Assembly: GCA_005779525.1 (NCBI GenBank)
Contig: SXIZ01000023.1
Coordinates: 1 to 14,880, forward strand
Direction: 5' to 3'
Length of the DNA stretch: 14,880 nt
From: Methylococcaceae bacterium
Lineage (GTDB): Bacteria; Pseudomonadota; Gammaproteobacteria; Methylococcales; Methylomonadaceae
Shown: piece by piece, positions 1 to 5,316 of the stretch
Layout of the letters: each line of letters begins with the position of its first letter
Numbering within the stretch: position 1 is the first letter of the stretch
The notes under the pieces: generated by a model
Told to the model about the DNA's origin: nothing
Database searches by the model: none
Seen by the model: the letters and a program-made list of their open reading frames with translations, nothing else
Made by a program: the position numbers and the translations under genes

Positions 1-200
1 AAAACGAACTCATTTCTGGAGATTTGCTACTGTTTAATACCCAAGGACACAAAGCATCTCATGTAGGTTTATATATTTGTGATGACAAATTTGTGCATGC
101 CCCAAGTCAGCATGCAGGCAAAGTTCAAGTTGCAAGTTTGCAAAACAGTTACTGGCGCAAACGCTTTATTGGGGCGAGGCGTCCACGCCACCCTGGCTAG
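1..200 (+). CDS. NlpC/P60 family cell-wall peptidase, C-terminal part (5' end outside window)
   Basis: Only the last 65 residues are visible, read from base 3 to the TAG at 198-200. They match the C-terminal half of NlpC/P60 cysteine peptidases, which cut peptide stems of peptidoglycan, usually as exported or lipid-anchored proteins. What is seen: a GDLLLF strand, then SHVGLYICDDKFVHAP, which carries the catalytic histidine (His20 of the visible part) and the third polar residue (His32), then the typical basic ending YWRKRFIGARR. The catalytic cysteine would lie upstream, outside the window, so activity cannot be judged. The gene ends 77 bases before the DUF1538 unit, with no convincing terminator between them. 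The family is clear; the substrate and the exact member are not. Confidence 0.85.
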   Translation, partial: NELISGDLLLFNTQGHKASHVGLYICDDKFVHAPSQHAGKVQVASLQNSYWRKRFIGARRPRHPG

Positions 201-277
201 TTTCTGGCCCGACTCAACACTTCAACCCACATTTAGTCATGATACAGCCCTGACTCTCTGTTCGCACGCTATTCGGT

Positions 278-1015
278 ATGATTATGTTTGGCAAAAATCA
301 CTTTATTCGTCAATTATTTAACAGCATGCTGGATTTACTGCCTATCCTGTTGGTGGTATTAATTTTTCAGCTTTTTGTGATTCAACAACCTATTCCCAAT
401 ATTGGCGAGTTAGTGTTAGGTATTGTATTTGTGATTATCGGCTTAGCCCTCTTTGTTCAAGGCTTAGAACAAGGGCTATTTCCCTTAGGGGAAGCGATGG
501 CCTATGCATTTGCACGCAAGGGCAGTGTTACATGGTTATTAATTTTTGCATTTAGCTTAGGTTTTGGTACCACAATTGCTGAACCTTCTTTAGTAGCGGT
601 CGCAGATGAGGCCGCAAATATCGCAAGCAAAGCCAAAGTCATTGCATCGACCCAGGAAGCTCAACACCACTATGCGTTTGGTCTTCGCATCAGCGTCGCG
701 TTATCAGTTGGGTTTGCAATCTTAGTGGGGGTATTACGCATTATTAAAGGCTGGCCATTACATTATCTTATTTTGTGTGGTTATATAGCAGTCATTATAA
801 TTACTCCATTTGCACCCGCCTCGATTGTTGGAATTGCGTATGATGCCGGGGGCGTAACCACCTCTACGATTACCGTGCCTTTAGTCACTGCTTTAGGGGT
901 CGGCTTAGCCACAGCAATCAAAGGTCGAAACCCCATGATTGATGGATTTGGGCTGATTGCGTTCGCTTCGTTAACGCCGATGGTATTTGTTATGGCTTAC
1001 GGTTTATTGTTATGA
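278..1015 (+). CDS. umpA: DUF1538 membrane protein, first subunit of a paired transporter (UmpA-like)
   Basis: This is a 245-residue polytopic membrane protein with about six to seven hydrophobic segments. It carries the DUF1538 signatures GFGTTIAEPSL (95-105), YDAGGVTTST starting at 188, and GRNPMIDGFGLIAFASL (216-232). The same blocks recur in the next protein, so the two are tandem paralogs and probably form a heterodimer. From memory, a paired DUF1538 system (UmpA/UmpB) from a Halomonas was reported as a Na+(Li+,K+)/H+ antiporter active only when both subunits were present. Applying that function here is inference. The start is uncertain between ATG 278 and ATG 284, and neither has a good Shine-Dalgarno site. 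Alignment with the paralog's N-terminus supports this region over ATG 326. The stop overlaps the next start as ATGA (1012-1015), pointing to translational coupling. Confidence 0.85.
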   Translation: MIMFGKNHFIRQLFNSMLDLLPILLVVLIFQLFVIQQPIPNIGELVLGIVFVIIGLALFVQGLEQGLFPLGEAMAYAFARKGSVTWLLIFAFSLGFGTTIAEPSLVAVADEAANIASKAKVIASTQEAQHHYAFGLRISVALSVGFAILVGVLRIIKGWPLHYLILCGYIAVIIITPFAPASIVGIAYDAGGVTTSTITVPLVTALGVGLATAIKGRNPMIDGFGLIAFASLTPMVFVMAYGLLL

Positions 1016-1791
1016 CGGCGTGGCCCCTCCTGTTTTTGCAAGAGTTTGTTGCAACCTGCGGAGATGTTCTCCCTATTGCCGCGATTATTTTGGGATTTCA
1101 GTTTTTCGTCATTCGTCGCCCATTGCCAAATCCGGGTAAAACTTTTTTGGGCTTGATCTATGTTTTACTGGGCATCACCTTCTTCCTTGAAGGCCTACAG
1201 ATGGCGTTATTTCCTCTGGGTAAACTGATGGCAAGCCAACTCACCACTACCGATTTTTTGGGCTTAAGCAACAGTAATTTACCTATTCCCTGGCAGGCAT
1301 ACACCTGGATTTACATCTTTGCGGCTTGCATTGGTTTTGCCACAACTCTTGCCGAACCCTCATTATTAGCCGTGGCGTTAAAAGCAGAAACGCTGTCTGG
1401 TGGAAGCATACGAGCCTGGGGACTCAGGATTGCAGTCTCCTTAGGCGTAGCATTTGGAATTGCACTAGGTGCATTTCGCATTATCAGCGGCTTAAATATT
1501 TATTATTTTATTATTGGCGGTTATGTCTTAGTGATGTTGCAAACGCTATTTGCTCCTAAGCTGATTATTGGCTTAGCGTATGATTCTGGGGGGGTCACCA
1601 CCTCAACTGTGACGGTACCATTGGTTACAGCACTTGGAGTCGGCTTGGCCAATAATGTGCCTGGCCGTAATCCCTTAGTTGACGGCTTTGGCTTAATCGC
1701 TTTTGCGAGCTTATTTTCTATTATTGCGGTTTTATTTTACGCGCAGCTTGCTGAGTGGTGGAATCGTAGTCGATTTTTTATTAATCGTTGA
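1012..1791 (+). CDS. umpB: DUF1538 membrane protein, second subunit of the paired transporter (UmpB-like)
   Basis: This 259-residue membrane protein is a paralog of the preceding gene. The diagnostic blocks are GFATTLAEPSL (108-118), YDSGGVTTST starting at 190, and GRNPLVDGFGLIAFASL (218-234). Each half also begins with a DxLPI...FQxFVIxxPxPN helix region. Compared with the first subunit, it has a longer insert at about residues 77-97 before the AEPSL helix and a basic, aromatic C-terminal tail (WWNRSRFFINR), probably cytoplasmic. ATG 1012 overlaps the upstream TGA and has no Shine-Dalgarno of its own, so it is probably translated by coupling. The repeated glycine-rich and TTST/TVP segments resemble ion-pathway loops. 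The antiporter role rests on recalled family data; the ion in this organism is unknown. Confidence 0.85.
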   Translation: MTAWPLLFLQEFVATCGDVLPIAAIILGFQFFVIRRPLPNPGKTFLGLIYVLLGITFFLEGLQMALFPLGKLMASQLTTTDFLGLSNSNLPIPWQAYTWIYIFAACIGFATTLAEPSLLAVALKAETLSGGSIRAWGLRIAVSLGVAFGIALGAFRIISGLNIYYFIIGGYVLVMLQTLFAPKLIIGLAYDSGGVTTSTVTVPLVTALGVGLANNVPGRNPLVDGFGLIAFASLFSIIAVLFYAQLAEWWNRSRFFINR

Positions 1792-1798
1792 GGTTGTT

Positions 1799-2149
1799 AT
1801 GCATTTTAAGCTGATTATTGCTTTTGTTGAGGACAATAAAACCGACTTAGTCTTGGCTACTGCCCGTAAGCATGGTGCCAAAGGGGCAACCGTAATTAAT
1901 CATGCGCGTGGCGAAGGAATTAAGCAATCCAAAACTTTTTTTGGCTTAACATTGGAAAATCCCAGAGATGTCCTGATGTTTTTGGTTGAGGAGCATCTAA
2001 GTCGCTATATTTTAGAAAAAATCTCTGACGCCGCTGAATTTGACAATAAACCGGGCACTGGTATCGCTTTTAAGATTGATGTCGAAGACGCGATTGGACT
2101 TTTGCATCAAGCCCAAGAATTATCCCAAGAGTTGGAAGATGAAATATGA
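1799..2149 (+). CDS. Divergent PII-like signalling protein linked to the DUF1538 pair
   Basis: This 116-residue soluble protein has a PII-type ferredoxin-like pattern: strand KLIIAFV (4-10), a helix, strand GATVINHARGEG (29-40) leading into a T-loop-like segment, and a C-terminal KPGTGIAFKIDVEDAIG (84-100). The last block corresponds to the GDGKIF region of classical GlnB. The T-loop region is shorter than in GlnB, has no equivalent of the uridylylated Tyr51, and the Lys90 position reads isoleucine. The RIR basic motif that contacts ATP in GlnB is also missing. Classical GlnB-type control is therefore unlikely. It probably senses a ligand and binds the neighbouring membrane pair, by analogy with transporter-linked PII proteins such as GlnK/AmtB and SbtB/SbtA. 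ATG 1799 is preferred because GAGG at 1790-1793 precedes it at good spacing; a longer frame from 1703 only runs through the upstream gene. The stop overlaps the next ATG. Confidence 0.8.
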   Translation: MHFKLIIAFVEDNKTDLVLATARKHGAKGATVINHARGEGIKQSKTFFGLTLENPRDVLMFLVEEHLSRYILEKISDAAEFDNKPGTGIAFKIDVEDAIGLLHQAQELSQELEDEI

Positions 2150-2559
2150 AAATTATCCGTGTTAAAGATGTGATGAAAACAACTTTTGCCACTATTGATG
2201 GCTCGGCAACCGTCAGCGAAGCCGTCAAACTGATGAAAGCATCCAAGACAGCCATGCTTATCGTTAACAAACGCCATGAGGATGACGAAATAGGGATGTT
2301 AACCTCTGCTGATATTGCTCGACATGTACTCGCCAAAGACCGCTCACCTTCAAGAGTGAATGTCTATGAAATTATGACCTGTCCTGTGATCCAAGTGTAC
2401 CCAGAGATGGATATTCGTTTATGCTCAAGACTGTTTTCTACTTACAATTTGGTGAGGGCACCAGTAGTAGAGAATGATATTGTACTGGGTGTCGTCAGTC
2501 CAAATTCCCTAGTTCTAGATGGACTTTATCAATATGCTAATGACACTAACGTCCAATAG
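2146..2559 (+). CDS. Stand-alone tandem CBS-domain protein, putative regulator of the DUF1538 transporter
   Basis: This 137-residue cytoplasmic protein consists of little more than two CBS domains, roughly residues 4-66 and 72-128. Seen motifs are VKDVMKTTFATI, the IGMLTSADIARHVLAKDR end of CBS1, YEIMTCPVIQVYPEMDI opening CBS2, and VVENDIVLGVVSPNSLV near its end. Such pairs (Bateman modules) bind adenine nucleotides or similar ligands and commonly control channels, transporters or enzymes. The start ATG overlaps the PII-like stop as ATGA, with GGAAGA upstream at suitable spacing. It is the last gene of the four-gene unit, so ligand control of the DUF1538 pair is the simplest inferred role. 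The end of this gene also carries the promoter of the following cold-shock gene. The ligand cannot be predicted from sequence alone. Confidence 0.85.
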   Translation: MKIIRVKDVMKTTFATIDGSATVSEAVKLMKASKTAMLIVNKRHEDDEIGMLTSADIARHVLAKDRSPSRVNVYEIMTCPVIQVYPEMDIRLCSRLFSTYNLVRAPVVENDIVLGVVSPNSLVLDGLYQYANDTNVQ

Positions 2560-2568
2560 CAGTATAAT
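2540..2568 (+). promoter_or_regulatory. Sigma-70 type promoter of the cold-shock gene
   Basis: A -35 box ATGACA (2540-2545, one mismatch to TTGACA) is followed by a 17-base spacer and a perfect -10 TATAAT (2563-2568). The -35 box and most of the spacer lie inside the last codons and stop of the CBS gene. Transcription would start near 2575, giving a leader of about 105 bases before the cold-shock start codon. Confidence 0.7.
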
Positions 2569-2679
2569 AAAAATAATCAGCACTGGATATAGAGTTACAG
2601 GGTGTATTGCTGTAGGCTAGCGGGTTATCAATGCTGAGTTCTGTATAACCATAAGTTTTAATTTGTAGGAGATTTAAAG
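2569..2679 (+). promoter_or_regulatory. Long 5' leader of the cold-shock mRNA
   Basis: About 105 transcribed bases precede the start codon. The leader can form at least two weak stem-loops: TACAG (2596-2600) with CTGTA (2610-2614), and GGTTAT (2623-2628) with ATAACC (2645-2650). The AGGAG at 2667-2671 lies in an A/T-rich, probably open stretch. Long structured leaders are typical of cold-shock mRNAs, but no match to the E. coli cold box was recognised, so temperature control is only inferred. Confidence 0.4.
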
Positions 2680-2883
2680 ATGGCAAAAGGTACTGTAAAG
2701 TGGTTTAACAATACAAAAGGGTTTGGCTTTATTGAACCAGCAGAAGGCAGCGAAGATGTGTTCGTGCACCATTCAGCCATTCAAGGAGAGGGCTTTAAAA
2801 CTTTATCGCCTGGGCAGGCTGTAACATTTGATATTGAGTCTGGCCCAAAAGGACTGACAGCAGCTAACGTGCTACCGCACTAA
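2680..2883 (+). CDS. Cold-shock protein, CspA family
   Basis: This 67-residue protein is a single cold-shock domain, the normal size for the family. The start MAKGTVKWFNNTKGFGFI contains RNP1 (KGFGFI), and DVFVHHSAI contains RNP2 (VFVHH). The ending KGLTAANV is also standard. Such proteins bind single-stranded RNA and DNA and act as RNA chaperones or antiterminators in the cytoplasm. The start is fixed by AGGAG at 2667-2671, eight bases upstream of ATG. It has its own near-consensus promoter, so it need not depend on the upstream transporter unit. Sequence alone cannot tell a cold-induced member from a constitutive (CspC/CspE-like) one. Confidence 0.95.
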   Translation: MAKGTVKWFNNTKGFGFIEPAEGSEDVFVHHSAIQGEGFKTLSPGQAVTFDIESGPKGLTAANVLPH

Positions 2884-2901
2884 TTTTTCAGCATAGTCTT
2901 T

Positions 2902-2926
2902 GGCTCTGTTTTAAAAAAACAGGGCC
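2902..2926. terminator. Hairpin between convergent cold-shock and lipoprotein genes, possible terminator
   Basis: GGCTCTGTTT (2902-2911) pairs with AAACAGGGCC (2917-2926) over 10 base pairs with one G-U pair and a five-base loop. It sits 18 bases after the cold-shock stop and 15 bases past the end of the opposing gene, a good place for a shared terminator. Neither strand shows a clean T-run directly after the stem, so intrinsic termination is not certain. Confidence 0.45.
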
Positions 2927-2940
2927 CCCTCATGCACAAA

Positions 2941-3468
2941 CTAGCGCTCTCCTGAGCAGCCCTGTTGCCAATTAACATAGGGCAATAGACCGAGCCGATA
3001 ATCGGAGACGATATTATTCTTGACATCAAAAATCATGCGATAGTTTTTGTACTCTGGGCGACTTGATTTCAGATAGAGCATCTGGCCGTGACTTTCATCT
3101 TCATCAATCTCTTCCACGGCATCATCGTACATACGCATAATATTATCCCGCGTGTCGCCCACGCGAACGCCACTGAGTGTTTCAGTTTTACGACTGTACA
3201 CATCAATTCTGACTAATCGCCCTTCGAACAACATGAATGAGACATCTTTTTCACCATTAACTGGACTAAAGTATATGCACCCCTCACCATCACCGTGTTG
3301 TCGCTCTATTTCACCAGCGTACTCTTGCAAAGCATCCGTCGACATTCCGATCTGAACTGGACCTAAAGCATTAATTGACGCGCGCCAATTATCCGTTTTG
3401 TCGGTTGCCTCTGCCGAAGAACAACCAATAGCACACATAGATAACAGCACAACAATATTTTTTATCAT
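2941..3468 (-). CDS. Putative small lipoprotein with two internal repeats, function unknown
   Basis: The protein has 175 residues from ATG 3468. A TTG nine bases upstream is less likely because GAGG would be only two bases from it. The N-terminus looks like an exported lipoprotein: basic MIKN, a hydrophobic stretch, then a non-classical lipobox AIGC (Cys16); cleavage by signal peptidase I after AEA is the alternative. The mature part shows two related units. Each begins IGMSTDALQEYAG or VGDTRDNIMRMYDD and ends in a strand pair (FMLFEGRLVRIDVYS; YRMIFDVKNNIVSDYRLG). This pattern resembles BamE/SmpA-like small periplasmic folds. Cys64 and Cys171 (near the YVNWQQGC ending) could form a disulfide. 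No function is recognised; context gives no hint beyond an envelope location. Confidence 0.7.
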   Translation of the reverse strand: MIKNIVVLLSMCAIGCSSAEATDKTDNWRASINALGPVQIGMSTDALQEYAGEIERQHGDGEGCIYFSPVNGEKDVSFMLFEGRLVRIDVYSRKTETLSGVRVGDTRDNIMRMYDDAVEEIDEDESHGQMLYLKSSRPEYKNYRMIFDVKNNIVSDYRLGLLPYVNWQQGCSGER

Positions 3469-3503
3469 GTTTTTCAAGTCCTCAATAATTAACCATATTG
3501 ATA

Positions 3504-3509
3504 AGTATA
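3504..3509 (-). promoter_or_regulatory. Candidate -10 box for the lipoprotein gene
   Basis: On the minus strand TATACT (3509 to 3504) is a good -10 hexamer about 36 bases before the lipoprotein ATG. The hexamer 17 bases upstream (TTCGCT) is a poor -35 box. A better TTGACT lies further upstream, but the 26-base spacing is too long to pair with this -10. The rest of 3478-3612 holds nothing else recognised. Confidence 0.25.
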
Positions 3510-3612
3510 GTGAAAATTTTGTAAGGAGCGAATAAAGTCAAAAAAATCACCTTAGCCTTTACTCTAACAAGTAACAGGACAATACACAATTTTTTTACAC
3601 TAGCAGCAACAT

Positions 3613-4680
3613 CTACTGAGTATGATATGCCGGACTAAACTGATGTACCGCGTCGACCATCGCTTTAACATGCTCAGGATTGATATCGGGCAAAATGCCA
3701 TGTCCTAAATTAAAGACATGGCCGGAACCGTGACCATATTTTTCCAAAACAGTACGCACTTTTTGGGTAATAATGTCTGGCTGAGCGTATAAGGTCACAG
3801 GATCCATATTCCCTTGCAATGCAACTTTAGCGCCTACACGCTGTCTCGCAAGACTGATATCTGTTTGCCAGTCTAATCCTAAGGCATCGTATCCCGTGTT
3901 TGCCATAGACTCAAGCCAGAGCCCCCCGCCTTTGGTAAATAAAATTGCAGGGACGACCTGTCCATCCACTTCTCGGGTCAAAGACGCTTGGATTTGCTGG
4001 GCATAGCGCAATGAAAACTCCTGATAGTCATCCGCGCTTAATGCTCCGCCCCAGGTATCAAACAACATGACCGCTTGTGCACCCGCAGCAATTTGCGCAT
4101 TCAGATATAACGCTACGGACTGAGCCAATTTATCTAAGAGTTGATGCATCAACTTAGGCTGCTCGAACATCAAAGCTTTTACCTTAGCGAAAGACTTACT
4201 ACTTCCCCCCTCAACCATATAAGTAGCCAATGTCCAGGGACTACCCGAAAAACCAATCAACGGCACCCGGCCTTTTAAATTGCTACGAATCAATCTAACA
4301 GCATCCATTACATAGCGAAGCTCTAATTCTGGATCGGGGATGGCTAATGCCTGAATATCTTGCGCCGTGGTAATCGGCCGACTAAATTTAGGCCCCTCAC
4401 CTTCCGAAAAGCTTAACCCTAAGCCCATCGCATCGGGTATCGTCAGAATATCTGAAAATAAAATAGCCGCATCAAAATTAAATCTATCAATGGGCTGCAA
4501 TGTGACCTCGCACGCCAATTCTGGATTGGTGCATAAATTCATAAAGCTACCCGCTTGCTCCCTGACTTTACGATATTCAGGCAAATAGCGTCCAGCCTGG
4601 CGCATCATCCAAACAGGGGTGTGCGCTACAGGTTGCTTCAAAAGCGCTCTTATAAAGGTATCATTAATTAATTTCGACAT
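3613..4680 (-). CDS. hemE: Uroporphyrinogen decarboxylase
   Basis: This 355-residue protein is the size of E. coli HemE. The enzyme removes the four acetate carboxyls of uroporphyrinogen III to give coproporphyrinogen III, the first step committed to haem rather than sirohaem or cobalamin; it is cytosolic and cofactor-free. Seen motifs: PVWMMRQAGRYLPEYR (22-37) with substrate-binding Arg27 and Arg31, FSDILTIPDAMG (75-86) with the key Asp77, GSPWTLATYMVEG (146-158) with Tyr154, LFDTWGG (206-212), and FNLGHGI (323-329) with His327. All expected active-site residues are present. It is divergent from dciA. There is no recognisable Shine-Dalgarno before ATG 4680, and a perfect -10 box sits so close that the message may be leaderless. 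Confidence 0.97.
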   Translation of the reverse strand: MSKLINDTFIRALLKQPVAHTPVWMMRQAGRYLPEYRKVREQAGSFMNLCTNPELACEVTLQPIDRFNFDAAILFSDILTIPDAMGLGLSFSEGEGPKFSRPITTAQDIQALAIPDPELELRYVMDAVRLIRSNLKGRVPLIGFSGSPWTLATYMVEGGSSKSFAKVKALMFEQPKLMHQLLDKLAQSVALYLNAQIAAGAQAVMLFDTWGGALSADDYQEFSLRYAQQIQASLTREVDGQVVPAILFTKGGGLWLESMANTGYDALGLDWQTDISLARQRVGAKVALQGNMDPVTLYAQPDIITQKVRTVLEKYGHGSGHVFNLGHGILPDINPEHVKAMVDAVHQFSPAYHTQ

Positions 4681-4687
4681 ACACTGA

Positions 4688-4693
4688 ATTATA
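4688..4693 (-). promoter_or_regulatory. Candidate -10 box for hemE, immediately before the start codon
   Basis: TATAAT on the minus strand (4693 to 4688) is a perfect -10 hexamer, but the expected -35 position reads CTCTCC, a poor match. Transcription from it would start about one base before the hemE ATG. A second candidate further upstream is TTAATA-16-TATAAA, with TATAAA at about 4732-4727. Which one is used cannot be decided from sequence. Confidence 0.3.
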
Positions 4694-4717
4694 TTTTGGG
4701 GGAGGGGAATGGAGAGC

Positions 4718-4726
4718 TGCTATTAT
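4718..4726 (+). promoter_or_regulatory. Candidate extended -10 promoter for dciA
   Basis: TGCTATTAT (4718-4726) matches an extended -10 element (TGn plus TATTAT, one mismatch to TATAAT). No good -35 box is seen upstream. It would give a leader of about 110 bases before dciA. A 6-bp hairpin, ATCTGC/GCAGAT (within 4793-4812), would fall in this leader. Confidence 0.3.
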
Positions 4727-4826
4727 TTATAACGAGGCGCTTGCTTATATTAAGGACTATCCTTGGCTAGCAATCGCAGCCTTTTACTTACTGATCTGCC
4801 TTATAAGCAGATGTTTTATTTTATGA
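4722..4826 (+). pseudogene. 34-codon open stretch resembling an ElaB/YqjD-type membrane-anchor tail, no standard start
   Basis: The frame ending at TGA 4824-4826 reads NEALAYIKDYPWLAIAAF, then a hydrophobic run ending LISRCFIL. This resembles the C-terminal anchor of ElaB/YqjD/DUF883 proteins: a polar helix, an aromatic, P-W, then a hydrophobic helix and Ser-Arg. No ATG, GTG or TTG lies in frame upstream of it. The only candidate start is ATT at 4722 or 4725, with GGAGAG (4711-4716) well placed before it. The nearby ATG 4709 is in another frame and stops after seven codons. It could be a broken remnant, a small protein with a rare AUU start, or chance. Confidence 0.2.
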
Positions 4827-4842
4827 AGACGACCTGCAACTC

Positions 4843-5316
4843 ATGCGCAAACCTTATCAAAGCTTCAAACTCGCAACTAAACTGCAAGATAAATTACTTT
4901 CTAAAGTACAAACACAACTGATACAACAGCAACAACTTTTGTATATTATCAAAGCTGCTTTACCCGAAAATCTTGCTAAACAAATACATTACACCGTTAT
5001 CAACCAAAACAAAGCAGTGATATTTAGTACTTCCCCAGCTTATGCGACTCAACTTCGCTTTTATGCGACCGGACTGCTTAATAGCCTAAGTCAACATAAA
5101 AGCTTTGCGCATATCGATCAGATTTTGATACGACTCTTGCTTAATTCCAGCGCGATGAAACTCGAAGCGAGAACGGCTAACATGCCATCGGCCGAAACCA
5201 TTCGCTTACTGGGAGACTCGCGCCGCGGTAATACCCATGATAATTTAACTCAAGCATTACAAAGTTTAAGTCGTACCTTGGAAAAACTGAAACTCGAAAA
5301 AGACGCGACCCACTAA
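4843..5316 (+). CDS. dciA: DciA-type replicative helicase loader/operator (DUF721)
   Basis: The protein has 157 residues, within the usual size range of gammaproteobacterial DUF721 proteins. DciA interacts with the replicative helicase DnaB and helps load it at the origin in bacteria lacking DnaC or DnaI loaders. The conserved domain spans about residues 15-100: a Gln-rich amphipathic start (VQTQLIQQQQLL), ALPENLAKQIHYTV, then the strand and helix AVIFSTSPAYATQLRFYATG, which has the family's typical L-R-F before the LLNSL helix. The C-terminal 50 residues are polar and likely flexible, as in relatives. It is convergent with lpxC and their stop codons overlap (5313-5316). Location beside lpxC is normal for this family. 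The identification is from the family pattern, with moderate to high certainty. Confidence 0.8.
   Translation: MRKPYQSFKLATKLQDKLLSKVQTQLIQQQQLLYIIKAALPENLAKQIHYTVINQNKAVIFSTSPAYATQLRFYATGLLNSLSQHKSFAHIDQILIRLLLNSSAMKLEARTANMPSAETIRLLGDSRRGNTHDNLTQALQSLSRTLEKLKLEKDATH

Noticed and set aside
188..215. Possible terminator after the NlpC/P60 gene
   Set aside because: A 6-bp stem GGCTAG/CTGGCC with a three-base loop can be drawn, but no T-run follows, so it does not support termination.
79..321. An 80-codon open frame overlapping the NlpC/P60 end and the DUF1538 start
   Set aside because: It is out of frame with the recognisable NlpC/P60 tail, shows no family pattern, and ends inside the DUF1538 gene; it is a shadow frame.
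1703..1798. A 32-residue N-terminal extension of the PII-like protein
   Set aside because: It runs entirely through the upstream DUF1538 gene in another frame, has no ribosome-binding site, and the PII-type fold begins exactly at Met 1799, which is preceded by GAGG.
3535..3600. Possible terminator after hemE
   Set aside because: The only stem found (TTACT/AGTAA) is five A/T-rich base pairs, and the T-run on that strand lies about 13 bases further on.
4793..4825. Hairpin ATCTGC/GCAGAT followed by a T-rich stretch upstream of dciA, read as a terminator
   Set aside because: The stem is only six base pairs, the T-tract is interrupted, and no convincing transcript ends there; it is more simply part of the dciA leader.
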